Assembly (NCBI GenBank): GCA_958296115.1
Contig: OY282442.1
Span: 2,400,943-2,464,942, forward strand
Reading direction: 5' to 3'
Source: an uncultured Dehalococcoidia bacterium
GTDB lineage: Bacteria > Chloroflexota > Dehalococcoidia > Lucifugimonadales > CAJWER01
DNA: 64,000 nucleotides
Position 1 is the stretch's first letter. Every line of letters starts with the position of its first letter. This document shows positions 52,345 through 61,560 of this stretch, in pieces. Under the pieces are notes generated by a model. It was not told where the DNA came from. It was given only the letters and a program-made list of their open reading frames with translations, and ran no database searches. The translations under genes were made by a program, and so were the position numbers.

Positions 52345-52938
52345 ATGGCTAACCGAACCGCGAAGCTGAACCGCGAGACCGGCGAGACGCAAGTGTCCGT
52401 CTCTCTGGACCTGGACGGGTCAGGCCAGTACCGCATAGACACCGGCAACGGGATGCTGGACCACATGCTCGCCCAGCTGTCCCGCCACGGACTGATAGAC
52501 CTGGACATCTCCGCCAAGGGCGACGTACACGTCGGGTGGCATCACCTCGTCGAGGACACCGCAATCGTGCTGGGCCGCGTCCTCAACGAGGCCGTAGGAG
52601 ACGGGCAGGGGATTGTGCGTACCGCTCACGCCTACGTGCCCCTGGACGAGGCGCTGGCGCTGGCGGCGGTGGACTTCGGCGGCCGCGGATACGCCGTTGT
52701 GGACGCCCAGCTGACCGACACCGACATGGGCGACCTCTCGCCCCAGCTGGTCCACCACTTCCTTGAGACGCTCGCTATCGAGGGCCGGTTCAACCTGCAC
52801 GTCCGGATACTGGCAGGCGCGAGCAACCACCACAAGACCGAGTCCATATTCAAGGCGCTCGCCCGCGCAACCCGCGCCGCCCTCACGCACGACCCGCGCC
52901 GAATGGGTGTCCCCAGCACCAAGGGCATTATCGGCTAG
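52345..52938 (+). CDS. hisB: Imidazoleglycerol-phosphate dehydratase
   Basis: A 197-aa monofunctional HisB. It has the Mn-binding GNGMLDHMLAQLSRHG and WHHLVEDTAIVLG, the second H-x-x-E at VHHFLETLA, and SNHHKTESIFKALARA. It catalyses dehydration to imidazole-acetol phosphate. The other his genes of this block lie 3 kb upstream. Confidence 0.96.
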   Translation: MANRTAKLNRETGETQVSVSLDLDGSGQYRIDTGNGMLDHMLAQLSRHGLIDLDISAKGDVHVGWHHLVEDTAIVLGRVLNEAVGDGQGIVRTAHAYVPLDEALALAAVDFGGRGYAVVDAQLTDTDMGDLSPQLVHHFLETLAIEGRFNLHVRILAGASNHHKTESIFKALARATRAALTHDPRRMGVPSTKGIIG

Positions 52939-52984
52939 GGCAGGCATCCGCATTCAGTCGTAGGGGTGGGCGTCCGCCGACGGC

Positions 52985-53260
52985 TCACGAGATGTCGGTG
53001 GCGGGCATGTCCCCAAGGCTTTCCAGCTCGAACCTGTAGCTCTCGATAACCGGGTTCGCCAGCAGCTTGTCACACATGCCGTCCACGGCTGACATGGCCT
53101 CAACGCCGCTCTCCGCGTCCAGCCGTATCTCGAAGTACTTGCCCGAGCGCACGCTGATTATCGAGCCGAACCCCAAGTTACGCAGGCCCCCGCGGATAGT
53201 CCGGCCCACGGGGTCGTTCACCGATGGCTTGAGCGTGACGTACACCCTGGCCAGGTACAT
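52985..53260 (-). CDS. purS: PurS subunit of FGAM synthase
   Basis: A 91-aa PurS: YLARVYVTLKPSVNDPVGRTIRGGLRNLG, then GKYFEIRLDAES. It bridges PurQ and PurL in formylglycinamidine ribonucleotide synthase. No purQ or purL lies in the window. ATG 53260 is taken; the longer frame runs inside the DUF3105 gene. Last gene of the block, convergent with hisB. Confidence 0.9.
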   Translation of the reverse strand: MYLARVYVTLKPSVNDPVGRTIRGGLRNLGFGSIISVRSGKYFEIRLDAESGVEAMSAVDGMCDKLLANPVIESYRFELESLGDMPATDIS

Positions 53261-53268
53261 CTCGGCGG

Positions 53269-53901
53269 CTATCGAGCCAGGTACTCGGGCGCGTTTGGGG
53301 AGTTGTGGTGCGCGGATATGAACGCCTCGACGCGCTCCTGGTCGAACTCGTCGAAGGCGTCCAGGAACGTCCACGCCGTCAGCGCTATCCGCGTGTCCAT
53401 ATCTGGATAGGGCGACACGATTATCTCTTCGCCGCGCTGGTAGAACCCTTCGAGCTGCGCCACGAGCTCGTCGCATCCGTCGGGGCAGTTGTAGTGGATG
53501 CCGATGCCGCCGTGCTCCAGGTTGTGGATCAGCACCTCGTCGGCCAGTGGCTCCTTGTACACGTCCCACCGGGCGGGCCCGCCGTCCGGGTAGTCGTAGT
53601 GCCAGCCGGACGTGCCGGGAACCGAGTTGTAGGGCGGATGGCCCTCGTTGGAGGCTATGTGAGTCGTGCCCTGGTCAGGGAACCGCTCGCCGGGCCCGTC
53701 GGGAGCGCTGACGGGAACAGTGAAGAGGCCCTGCAGTCCGGGTATGAACAGCGCGGCTATGAACAGCAGGGCTATGGTCGCGATGGCCGCCAGACCCGCG
53801 AACCGCGTGAGCCGCCGCTTCCTCTGCCGCCGGGCCCTCCGCGCGGCCCTCGCCTGTGTCGGTGTCGGCCTTCCTTGCCTGCGCTTGACTTCTGATGCCA
53901 T
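53269..53901 (-). CDS. DUF3105 single-pass membrane protein
   Basis: A 210-aa protein. A basic N-terminus (RRARRQRKRR) precedes a transmembrane helix (about residues 38-58). The DUF3105 domain has GHPPYNSVPGTSGWHYD, HNLEHGGIGIHYNC and IIVSPYPDM. The conserved His/Cys residues suggest metal binding, but its role is unknown. ATG 53901 has a GGAG upstream. It lies between purC and purS. Confidence 0.85.
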   Translation of the reverse strand: MASEVKRRQGRPTPTQARAARRARRQRKRRLTRFAGLAAIATIALLFIAALFIPGLQGLFTVPVSAPDGPGERFPDQGTTHIASNEGHPPYNSVPGTSGWHYDYPDGGPARWDVYKEPLADEVLIHNLEHGGIGIHYNCPDGCDELVAQLEGFYQRGEEIIVSPYPDMDTRIALTAWTFLDAFDEFDQERVEAFISAHHNSPNAPEYLAR

Positions 53902-53973
53902 GCCAACTCCAATGCCGTCATCCGCGGAAGCGAGGGGTCCACTCCCGCTGGCCACTAGCCACTCTCTATTGTG

Positions 53974-54849
53974 CTATTCGAGGCTCCCGCCGGTCAACCG
54001 CTCGTATGCCTCTATGTACCGCAGGCGGGTCTTCTCCACTATCTCGTCCGGGAGCTCCGGGGCCGGCGGCTCGTGGTCCCAGCCCCGCTCATCCAGCCAG
54101 TCCCGCACGTACTGCTTGTCGAAATTTGGCTGCGACTTGCCGGGCGCGTAACCTTCGGCGTCCCAGAACCGGCTCGAGTCCGGCGTCAGCAGCTCGTCTA
54201 TCAGGGTCAGCTCGCCGTCTATGTATCCGAACTCCATCTTCGTGTCGGCGATGACTATCCCTTTCGACAGCGCCGCGTCCCGCGCCCGCTCGTACACGGC
54301 GGCTGTGGTGTCGGCGAGCCGCTTCGCCTCCGCCTTGCCCACCATCGCCTCGACCTCTTCCATCGTCATGTTCTCGTCGTGGCCGACCTCGGCCTTGGTC
54401 GTAGGCGTGAACAGCGGCTCCGGGAACCTGTCGCCCTCGCGCAGTCCCGCCGGCATCGCCATGCCCGACACCGAGCCGCTCTTCTTGTACTCCGACCACG
54501 CCGAGCCGGTGATGTACCCACGTATGATGCACTCCACGTCAATCCGTTCGGCGCGGCGGACCACCATAGCCTGCCGCGCTATATGGGCAGGAACGTCCAG
54601 GTCCGGCCGATCAGCGGCCATCGCAACGAAATGGTTAGGGACGATGTCCTCGGTCATGCCGAACCAGAAAGCGGAGATCTGGCAAAGCACGGCCCCCTTG
54701 TCGGGCACCGCCGTCGGCAGCACCACGTCGAACGCCGAAATCCGGTCCGTCGCCACCATCAGGAACAACTTGTCGTCCAGCCTGTGCGTATCCCTGACCT
54801 TCCCCCGGTACACCAAGTCGGGCAGGGGAGATTCCTTTATCGCAGCCAT
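53974..54849 (-). CDS. purC: SAICAR synthase
   Basis: A 291-aa PurC. YRGKVRDTHRLDDKLFLMVATDRISAFDVV is the N-terminal signature, IECIIRGYITGSAWSEYKKSG the middle, and IVIADTKMEFGYIDGELTLIDELLTPDSSRFWD the C-terminal one. It joins CAIR with aspartate using ATP in purine synthesis. Confidence 0.96.
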   Translation of the reverse strand: MAAIKESPLPDLVYRGKVRDTHRLDDKLFLMVATDRISAFDVVLPTAVPDKGAVLCQISAFWFGMTEDIVPNHFVAMAADRPDLDVPAHIARQAMVVRRAERIDVECIIRGYITGSAWSEYKKSGSVSGMAMPAGLREGDRFPEPLFTPTTKAEVGHDENMTMEEVEAMVGKAEAKRLADTTAAVYERARDAALSKGIVIADTKMEFGYIDGELTLIDELLTPDSSRFWDAEGYAPGKSQPNFDKQYVRDWLDERGWDHEPPAPELPDEIVEKTRLRYIEAYERLTGGSLE

Positions 54850-54891
54850 TTGTCTATGCAGACCTCCTTACAAGGCTTACCGTCCAGTTCA

Positions 54892-55602
54892 TTAGGATTT
54901 CATCTTCACGTAGATGTGCGACGCGCCGCCTTTCTCCGAATCTCGCGTCACGAAAACGTCGGAGCGCGACTTGACAAGGGGCGCCAGCTGCTTGTGTCCA
55001 TAGGTGCGCGGGTCGAACGCGGGGTCCAACTGGCGCAAGTGATTTCCAACAACCCCGAGGAATGCCCAACCGTCGTCGTCTTGGATGGACATCTCGATAG
55101 CCTGTTTAACGGTCTGCGTCCAATCTGAAGTTGCTGCCACAGCAGGAGTCTCACGCTCGGCCTGAGGGGATAGATTCTCCGTATAGACGAAGATATTGCA
55201 GGCGTTCACGAAGGACTTGGGCGTGTCGGACCGTCCGACGCCCATCACGAACAAGCCCTGTTCACGAATTCTCGTAGCCAAGCGTGTGTAGTCGCTGTCG
55301 CTGGAAACGATGCAGAAGCCGTTGACTGTCCGAGTGTGCAACAGATCCATGGCATCGATTATCAACGCGCTGTCAGTGGCGTTCTTGCCAGTCGTATATC
55401 GGAACTGCTGCATCGGCTGTATGGCATATGTGTGGAGAGAGTCCTTCCATCCGGACATATTCGGCGTCGTCCAGTCTCCGTAGATGCGGCGAGTGGTTAC
55501 TGTCCCATACTTTGCCGTCTCGGCCAGTATGGGTTCTATCAGCTTCGGCTGAGCATTGTCGCCATCGACGAGCATAGCTATGTAGCGAGGTTCCGAAGTC
55601 AT
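54892..55602 (-). CDS. NYN-domain (LabA-like PIN) protein with OST-HTH-type C-terminus
   Basis: A 236-aa protein. Residues 5-145 form an NYN/PIN-like nuclease domain: MLVDGDNAQP (first Asp pair), TDSALIIDAMDLLH and FCIVSSDSDYTRLA supply the acidic metal site. Residues about 160-236 resemble an OST-HTH/LOTUS RNA-binding domain (DDDGWAFLGVVGNHLRQLDPAFDPRTYGHKQLAPLVKS). Likely RNA processing or decay. ATG 55602 is used; a TTG at 55620 is alternative. It sits inside the purine block. Confidence 0.85.
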   Translation of the reverse strand: MTSEPRYIAMLVDGDNAQPKLIEPILAETAKYGTVTTRRIYGDWTTPNMSGWKDSLHTYAIQPMQQFRYTTGKNATDSALIIDAMDLLHTRTVNGFCIVSSDSDYTRLATRIREQGLFVMGVGRSDTPKSFVNACNIFVYTENLSPQAERETPAVAATSDWTQTVKQAIEMSIQDDDGWAFLGVVGNHLRQLDPAFDPRTYGHKQLAPLVKSRSDVFVTRDSEKGGASHIYVKMKS

Positions 55603-55626
55603 GGCGCTATCATCTCCCAATCCTGG

Positions 55627-56124
55627 TCACCTCATAATCCCGAAAGTCCTGATTCTGACGCTCCTCCGCGACAACGCCAGCCCCGCAGTGGCGCCCAGCG
55701 TCGCTGTCATTATAGCAGCCGACGCCATGCAGTACGCGCAATACGCCCCTATCAGGAACGCCTGCGTGAATACCAGGTAGGCCGAGAATCCCCAGCCGGC
55801 CAGCGCCGTCCCCAGCAGCCCGTAGGCCAAGCCGGCCGGCGGCTCGTCCAGTCCCACTTGCGCGAGGCTGCCCAACAGCAGCGCGCCGTATCCCGCCACG
55901 CCGATGAACGCCACGGGAACCCCCAGCAGCGCCGAGTATTCGCTGCCCGTAACCTCGCCGCAGCTCCCTCCGACCTGGCACGCCGGGCCGCTTCCCGATA
56001 CGTGGGCAACGCTCAGGTACGTCGCCAATCCCAGCCCCGCAAGGCTGAGCGCCGCCGCGCTCCAGCCCCAACCATCCTCAATCCTGAGCATCCATAATCC
56101 CGAAGGTCCTGATTCCGACATCAT
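55627..56124 (-). CDS. Vitamin K epoxide reductase-family protein
   Basis: A 165-aa four-helix membrane protein. The loop pair is Cys49/Cys55, a conserved Ser is at 61-64, and the redox pair is C129-x-x-C132 (CAYC). It would pass electrons from DsbA-type thiols to quinone. It overlaps the DsbA-like gene by 4 bases. Its first codons (MMSESGPSGLWM) and its last (RIRTFGIMR) are encoded by copies of a dispersed 26-bp motif. Confidence 0.88.
   Translation of the reverse strand: MMSESGPSGLWMLRIEDGWGWSAAALSLAGLGLATYLSVAHVSGSGPACQVGGSCGEVTGSEYSALLGVPVAFIGVAGYGALLLGSLAQVGLDEPPAGLAYGLLGTALAGWGFSAYLVFTQAFLIGAYCAYCMASAAIMTATLGATAGLALSRRSVRIRTFGIMR
55634..55659. repeat. Dispersed 26-bp motif, copy 1
   Basis: ATAATCCCGAAAGTCCTGAT followed by TCTGAC, overlapping the 3' end of the VKOR gene. 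Confidence 0.75.
56094..56119. repeat. Dispersed 26-bp motif, copy 2
   Basis: ATAATCCCGAAGGTCCTGAT followed by TCCGAC, overlapping the 5' end of the VKOR gene. Confidence 0.75.
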
Positions 56125-56846
56125 TCAGCCGCCGCTATCTCCAACTCTATCAGCCGCGCGAGCTCCTCGTAATTCACGCCCTCCACCTTGCGGCCGTTCA
56201 GGAACAGGGTAGGGGTGGAGTTGACGCCAAGACGCTCGCCCTCGCGCCTGTCCGACAGTACCTTGTCCCTGTGCTTGCCGCCGTCCAAGCAGGCGTCGAA
56301 ACTACTGGAGTCCAGCCCCAGCCGGCTCGCGAACCCCTTCAGGTTGTCGTCCGAGTATGCCCCCGTGTTCGGGGTATTCCAGTTCTCGAACACGATGTCG
56401 TGGTAATCCCAGAATCGGCCCTGCTCTCTCGCGCACTCCGTCGCCTCCGCCGCCCGGAACGACTCCTCCCCTATGAACGCGAAGTGGCGGAACTCGAACC
56501 GAATCCGCCCCGCGCTGACGAACTCGTCCTTGACTCGCCGTCCTATCGTGAGCGCGAATTGGGCGCAGTGGCTGCACTGGAAATCGCCGAACTCGACCAG
56601 CGTCACCGCTGGCTCCGACGTCGGCTCCGACGCGGCGGGGTAGGGCGTTGCAGGGACAGCCTGCGCCGCCGAATCTGTGGCTTTCGTGTTTGGGCTGGCG
56701 GCGCTGCCGCCCGAATCGCGGCTCACCACCGCGAACACAATGACCGCGACCGCCGCAACGACAATGACCGCGCCGCCGCCCAGCAGATACAAGAGCCTGG
56801 CTGACCGAGCGCCGCCCTTTCGTCCTGATCGTCCTGAATATCCCAT
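56121..56846 (-). CDS. DsbA-like thiol oxidase, membrane-anchored
   Basis: A 241-aa protein. An N-terminal transmembrane helix (about residues 18-42) and a Pro/Thr/Ala linker lead to a DsbA-like thioredoxin fold with active site C91-S-H-C94 and cis-Pro in NSTPTLFLNG. It would introduce disulfides in secreted proteins and be re-oxidised by the VKOR protein encoded next to it. Confidence 0.9.
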   Translation of the reverse strand: MGYSGRSGRKGGARSARLLYLLGGGAVIVVAAVAVIVFAVVSRDSGGSAASPNTKATDSAAQAVPATPYPAASEPTSEPAVTLVEFGDFQCSHCAQFALTIGRRVKDEFVSAGRIRFEFRHFAFIGEESFRAAEATECAREQGRFWDYHDIVFENWNTPNTGAYSDDNLKGFASRLGLDSSSFDACLDGGKHRDKVLSDRREGERLGVNSTPTLFLNGRKVEGVNYEELARLIELEIAAAE

Positions 56847-56870
56847 AATCCCTCAAATCCCGATTCAGAC
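56845..56870. repeat. Dispersed 26-bp motif, copy 3
   Basis: ATAATCCCTCAAATCCCGAT followed by TCAGAC, between the purB stop and the DsbA start. Confidence 0.65.
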
Positions 56871-58157
56871 CAGCCCCGCTCGCTCGAACGTCTCGTCCAC
56901 GTGCCTTACATAGTACCCGTAGTCGAACAGGGCGTCGAGAGCGCCGCGCGTCAGCCGCTCCGCCACTTCCCGCGACGAGCGCGCCAACTCCCGAAAATCC
57001 TCGCCGCTCTCCCAGCTATGCATCGCCAGCTCGTGAACGATGCCATACGCCGCCTCGCGGGCCATCCCCGCCTCTATCAGCGCCAGCAAGACCCGCTGCG
57101 AGAACACGACGCCGTGGGTCGATTCCAGGTTCTGTTTCATTCGGTCCGCGTGAACGTCCATGTCCCGGATGACGCCCGCGAACAGGTCGAGGATGTAGTC
57201 GAGGGCGATGCAGGCGTCCGGCAGGATGAGACGCTCCGCCGACGAGTGGCTGATGTCGCGCTCGCCCCATAGCGCCACGTTCTCCATCGCCGTCACCGCG
57301 TGCCCGCGAATCAGCCGCGCCAGCCCGCACACGCGCTCCGACAGCTCCGGGTTGCGCTTGTGCGGCATCGAGGACGAGCCCGGCTGCCCCTTCGGGAAGC
57401 CCTCGGACACCTCCAATATCTCCGTCCGCTGCAACGCCCGTATCTCCGTCGCGAACTTCTCGAGCGACGACGCCACCAGCGCCAGCGTCGTCACCACCTG
57501 GGCGTGCCGGTCGCGTTGCAGCACTTGATTCGACACCGGCGCGGGCCGAAGCCCAAGCCGCTCGCATACGCGCGTCTCCACCGAAGGCGGCGCTGTCGCG
57601 TGCGTGCCGACGGGGCCGGATATCTTGCCGTATGCGATAACATCCCGCGCCTGGACGAGCCGCTCCCGGTTTCGCCGCGTCTCGTCCCACCACAGCGCCA
57701 GCTTCAGCCCGAACGTGATCGGCTCCGCGTGCACGCCGTGCGTCCGCCCCATCATCAGCGTGCGCTTGTGGTCGAGGGCCCTGGATCGCAGCGCGTCCAG
57801 CAGCCCGTCCGTCCCAGCGATAAGCAGGTCCAGCGCCTCCACGAGCTGCAGGCTCGTCGCCGTGTCCCAAACGTCGCTCGTCGTCAATCCCAGGTGCAGC
57901 CAACGGCCCTCGGGCCCTATGAACTCCGTGATGGAGCTCAGAAACGCGGTCATCTCGTGCCGGGTGTCCCTCAGAATCTCCTGCAGGCGCTCCATGCGAT
58001 AGGCCGCGCCCCGCAGCTTCTCCATGTCCGCGTCGGGAATCACCCCCTCCTCGGCCCACGCCTCGCACACCGCCAGCTCCACCGCCAGCCAGCGGTCGTA
58101 CTTGCTATCCTCCGCCCAGACCCGCCCCATAGCCGCCCGCGTATACCGCTCTATCAT
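56865..58157 (-). CDS. purB: Adenylosuccinate lyase
   Basis: A 430-aa fumarase/aspartase-superfamily enzyme. It has LGLTTSDVWDTATSLQL, MMGRTHGVHAEPITFG, and the signature loop PGSSSMPHKRNPELSE with the catalytic Ser. It cleaves SAICAR and adenylosuccinate. ATG 58157 is preferred; the ribosome-binding site is weak. Confidence 0.95.
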   Translation of the reverse strand: MIERYTRAAMGRVWAEDSKYDRWLAVELAVCEAWAEEGVIPDADMEKLRGAAYRMERLQEILRDTRHEMTAFLSSITEFIGPEGRWLHLGLTTSDVWDTATSLQLVEALDLLIAGTDGLLDALRSRALDHKRTLMMGRTHGVHAEPITFGLKLALWWDETRRNRERLVQARDVIAYGKISGPVGTHATAPPSVETRVCERLGLRPAPVSNQVLQRDRHAQVVTTLALVASSLEKFATEIRALQRTEILEVSEGFPKGQPGSSSMPHKRNPELSERVCGLARLIRGHAVTAMENVALWGERDISHSSAERLILPDACIALDYILDLFAGVIRDMDVHADRMKQNLESTHGVVFSQRVLLALIEAGMAREAAYGIVHELAMHSWESGEDFRELARSSREVAERLTRGALDALFDYGYYVRHVDETFERAGLV

Positions 58158-58211
58158 GACGCTATTCCCGTCGTTGTATCTACGTCGCACATCTGTACTT
58201 TGCGGACAAGG

Positions 58212-58670
58212 CTACCGCGACTTCAACCCCTCTCTATATTCGTCGTATGCCTGCCGCACGTCCTCGCGCTTGCCCCCTAGTATCTGGGCCGCCAAGAACG
58301 CCGCGTTCCGCGCCCCCCACGAGCCCACCGCCACGCACGCTACCGGGATGCCCGGCGGCATCTGCGCTATCGCGTGCAGCGCGTCCACGCCGTTCAGGTC
58401 GCTCGTCGGCAGGGGAACCCCGATGATAGGCAGCGTCGTCCACGACGCCAGTACGCCGGGCAACCCGGCAGACCCGCCCGCCACCGCTATCAGCGCCTCG
58501 ACCCCTCGCTCGCGGGCGGACACGGCGTACTCCCGCACCCTGTCCGGCGTCCGATGCGCCGACGCCACTACGACCTCGTGCTCGATTCCCATCTGGTTCA
58601 GTACCTCGACCGTCTCGTCCACGTAGGACATGTCCGACTTGCTCCCCATTACGACCCCTACCAACGGCAT
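58212..58670 (-). CDS. purE: N5-CAIR mutase (class I PurE)
   Basis: A 152-aa PurE. GVVMGSKSDMSYVDET and VASAHRTPDRVREYA with IAVAGGSAGLPGVLASWTTLPIIGVP are the active-site segments. An AGGAGAACG lies before ATG 58670. No purK is in the window. Confidence 0.96.
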   Translation of the reverse strand: MPLVGVVMGSKSDMSYVDETVEVLNQMGIEHEVVVASAHRTPDRVREYAVSARERGVEALIAVAGGSAGLPGVLASWTTLPIIGVPLPTSDLNGVDALHAIAQMPPGIPVACVAVGSWGARNAAFLAAQILGGKREDVRQAYDEYREGLKSR

Positions 58671-58688
58671 TTTTGCGTTCTCCTTAGG

Positions 58689-59903
58689 TTATGATTGGCT
58701 GCGAGCGACGACCAGCGGCGTCATCATCTCGTCGGGAGTCAGGCCCCCGTGGCTCGCGGCCGATTTGCGCTCCTCTTCTTCCGCGCGCGGATACTTATAG
58801 TAGATGACGGGCGCTCCGGTCGAGATCGCAAGGTAGTTCCCAATCCTCCGCCTCGTGACTGGCGACACCGGCCCCGGCCCAAGCAGCCCCAATCCCAGCG
58901 CCTCGTCCGTCGGCAACAGGTAGAAATGCTCGCCCAGCCGCTCGCGGAAGCGCGCCTCGAACTCCCCCGCGCGCTCCTCCCGCGCCTGGAACATCGCCGC
59001 GCGACCCGTGCCCCATGGCTCCCGCGCCAGGCATTCCACGAGCTCGTCCGTAGGCTCGATCTCATGGACGTTGCGCTCTCCAGCATTCAGCAAGCCGTGG
59101 TCCGCCGACACGACCATCACCGCGCCCGGCGGCAGCATATCCGCGAGCTGCGACAGCCAGCCGTCCACCGCCGCAACCGCCTGCTTCAGGGCCTCGTGGC
59201 CGATGCCGTACTCGTGCGAGGCCGCGTCCACGTGCGGCAGGTACACGTGCGTGAATGTCGGCCCGTCGGCCTTGTCCAGCCGACGTAAGACCGCCTCCGC
59301 CGCGTCATCGAGCGCCTTGTAGCCGTAGCAGGGCGTATGGCCCCGCCAGTAGGACGAGTAGGGGGTCGCCGCGATCTCCTCGGGCACGACACCCATGCTC
59401 GGCCAACCCAGCTCAGGAATCATGGACTCCACCGGGTACGCCCGCTCGGGCGTCATGCCCAGGCTCGCCAGGTCCGCCTCGTCGCCGCGGCGGACGAAGT
59501 TTATGATGGACGCCACTGCGTCAATCTCGTCCAGGTAGAGGTACCAGTTCGGCACGCCGTGCTGGCTGGGCCACAACCCGGTGGCGAGCGTCGTGAGGAC
59601 CGTCGGGGTCGTGGACGGAAAGACAGTCATGAGCTCCGCCGCAACGCGCGCCGAGAGGAACTCCGCGCCATGCCCGTTTCTCACGACGTTCATCCCCAAC
59701 CCGTCCACCATCACGACCACTATGTGCCTGGCCGGCCCTATCAGCTCGGCCAGGGCGCGGGAGCCGGGCGTCGCGCCTCTGCCTGGAGCGCCCGAAATAT
59801 GCGCCAGCGCGTTGGTAAGATCGACCGCGTTGGGCTTGTCAGGCGACGGACGCGCGAGATCGCCCGAGTCGAACGCCGCCAGCAGCCGTTCCAGGTCACT
59901 CAA
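58689..59903 (-). CDS. Type I phosphodiesterase/nucleotide pyrophosphatase-family protein
   Basis: A 404-aa alkaline-phosphatase-superfamily hydrolase. VVMVDGLGMN gives the first metal Asp; FPSTTPTVLTTLATG contains the nucleophile Thr; THVYLPHVDAASHEYG, SADHGLL and later residues supply the other metal ligands. No signal peptide. It starts inside the 3' end of the cupin gene (4-base overlap). Confidence 0.88.
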   Translation of the reverse strand: MSDLERLLAAFDSGDLARPSPDKPNAVDLTNALAHISGAPGRGATPGSRALAELIGPARHIVVVMVDGLGMNVVRNGHGAEFLSARVAAELMTVFPSTTPTVLTTLATGLWPSQHGVPNWYLYLDEIDAVASIINFVRRGDEADLASLGMTPERAYPVESMIPELGWPSMGVVPEEIAATPYSSYWRGHTPCYGYKALDDAAEAVLRRLDKADGPTFTHVYLPHVDAASHEYGIGHEALKQAVAAVDGWLSQLADMLPPGAVMVVSADHGLLNAGERNVHEIEPTDELVECLAREPWGTGRAAMFQAREERAGEFEARFRERLGEHFYLLPTDEALGLGLLGPGPVSPVTRRRIGNYLAISTGAPVIYYKYPRAEEEERKSAASHGGLTPDEMMTPLVVARSQS

Positions 59904-60286
59904 CGCAGCTCACTCCCCTTATCTGGCCCTTCGACGTTGAACACGGGCTCGCCCCCGCCGACCCTGAACAGCGCGACCATCGACCGCGCATCGCCCGGAT
60001 TCACCTCCCTATGCACCGTATGCGCTGGGATGAACACGAAATCGCCCGCGCCGGCCTCGACCGACTCGCTCCCGCCGTCGCCGTACTCGAACCGCGCGCT
60101 CCCAGACACCACGTACAGATAGCTGTCGTTGACCCCGTGATGATGCCAGCCGGACATCGCCCCAGCCTCCATTATAACCGAGCCCGCCCAGACCTCGCCC
60201 TGCGCGAACGCCTCGGAACGCAGCATCCCCGCCGTCTGCGTAGTATCGCCCAGCCCCCCGCGGCGCGCCACGCGCACACCGCTCAC
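59900..60286 (-). CDS. Cupin-domain protein
   Basis: A 128-aa single cupin. GWHHHGVNDSYLYVVSGSARFEYG is cupin motif 1 (His-His and Glu-type ligands), and VFIPAHTVHREVNPG motif 2. It overlaps purD (upstream) and the phosphodiesterase gene (downstream) by 4 bases each. Likely a metal-binding enzyme or sensor; substrate unknown. Confidence 0.88.
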   Translation of the reverse strand: MSGVRVARRGGLGDTTQTAGMLRSEAFAQGEVWAGSVIMEAGAMSGWHHHGVNDSYLYVVSGSARFEYGDGGSESVEAGAGDFVFIPAHTVHREVNPGDARSMVALFRVGGGEPVFNVEGPDKGSELR

Positions 60287-61560
60287 TTGTCCCTCCCAAT
60301 GTCACTCCGGTACTGCGCGCCGGTGAACCCGATTCGCGCCGCGTTCTCGTAAGCGCGGCCCCGCGCCTCGGCCACCGCCGACCCCAGCGCCGCCACCGTC
60401 AGGACGCGCCCGCCGCTCGTAACCACGGAGCCGTCCCCCGCCTCCCGCGTCCCCGCGTGGAACACCATCGCGTCGGCGTCCACCGAGTCCAGCCCGCCAA
60501 TAGCATACCCGGTTGCGTACCTGCCTGGATAGCCTCCCGACGCCATCACCACGCCGACGCACGCCCGGCTATCCCATTCGAGCGGCGCGGCGTCAACGTC
60601 GCCCGACGCCGTACAGAGCATCGCCTCCAGCAGGTCGCTCCTCAGGCGAGGCAAAACCACCTGCGTCTCGGGATCCCCAAGCCTGGCGTTGAACTCGAGC
60701 GCCTTCGGCCCGTCCCGCGTTATCATCAGTCCCGCGTATAGGACGCCGACGAAGGGCGAGCCCGCCTCGGCCAGCGCCGAGACCACCGGCTCCATTATCT
60801 CCCGGCGCACCCTCGCGTCCATCTCCGCATCCCATAGCCCGGGCGCCGGCGGGCTGTACGACCCCATGCCGCCCGTGTTCGGCCCCGTGTCGCCGTCGCC
60901 CGCGAGCTTGTAATCGCACGCCGCGGCCAGCTGCGACACACGCCGCCCGTCCACGAACCCGAACACGCTCACCTCCGGCCCTTCCAGGCGCTCCTCGAGC
61001 AGTACTGCCTCGCCGGCATCCCCGAACTCGCGCTCGACCATCCACGCACGCAGCGCGTCCTCCGCCTCCCGCCGAGTCCGCGCAACCCGCACACCCTTCC
61101 CAGCCGCGAGGCCGTCCGCCTTCACGACCACCGGAGCGCCGGCGTCGTCCAGGTGGCGAAGCGCCTCGCCGTAGTCCGAGAACCACGCCGCCGCCCCGGT
61201 CGGGACGCCATTGGCGAGCATCAGCTCCTTGGCGAACGCCTTGCTGGACTCTATCCGCGCCGCCGCCTGCGTGGGACCGAACACGCGCAGGCCCGCGTCC
61301 AACAGCATGTCCACAAGCCCAGCCGCCAGCGGAGCCTCCGGGCCTACCACCGTGAAGTCCACGCCCCGCGCCCTCGCAAAACCCACGACGCCCTCGACGT
61401 CCTCCGCCTCGATCGGGACGTTCGCGCCCACCTGCGCCGTGCCCGCGTTGCCCGGCGCCGTCAGCAGCTCGCCCAGCAGGGGACTCTGCGCCAGCTTCCA
61501 CGCAATCGCGTGCTCACGAGCGCCCCCGCCGACCAGCAGGACCCTCAGCCGATCACCCAC
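60283..61560 (-). CDS. purD: Phosphoribosylamine-glycine ligase
   Basis: A 425-aa ATP-grasp enzyme. VLLVGGGAREHAIAWKL begins the protein, then FTVVGPEAPLAAGLVD, VVKADGLAAGKGV, LEFNARLGDPETQ and the C-terminal domain. It starts 8 bases inside the upstream yceI gene. Confidence 0.96.
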   Translation of the reverse strand: MGDRLRVLLVGGGAREHAIAWKLAQSPLLGELLTAPGNAGTAQVGANVPIEAEDVEGVVGFARARGVDFTVVGPEAPLAAGLVDMLLDAGLRVFGPTQAAARIESSKAFAKELMLANGVPTGAAAWFSDYGEALRHLDDAGAPVVVKADGLAAGKGVRVARTRREAEDALRAWMVEREFGDAGEAVLLEERLEGPEVSVFGFVDGRRVSQLAAACDYKLAGDGDTGPNTGGMGSYSPPAPGLWDAEMDARVRREIMEPVVSALAEAGSPFVGVLYAGLMITRDGPKALEFNARLGDPETQVVLPRLRSDLLEAMLCTASGDVDAAPLEWDSRACVGVVMASGGYPGRYATGYAIGGLDSVDADAMVFHAGTREAGDGSVVTSGGRVLTVAALGSAVAEARGRAYENAARIGFTGAQYRSDIGRDK

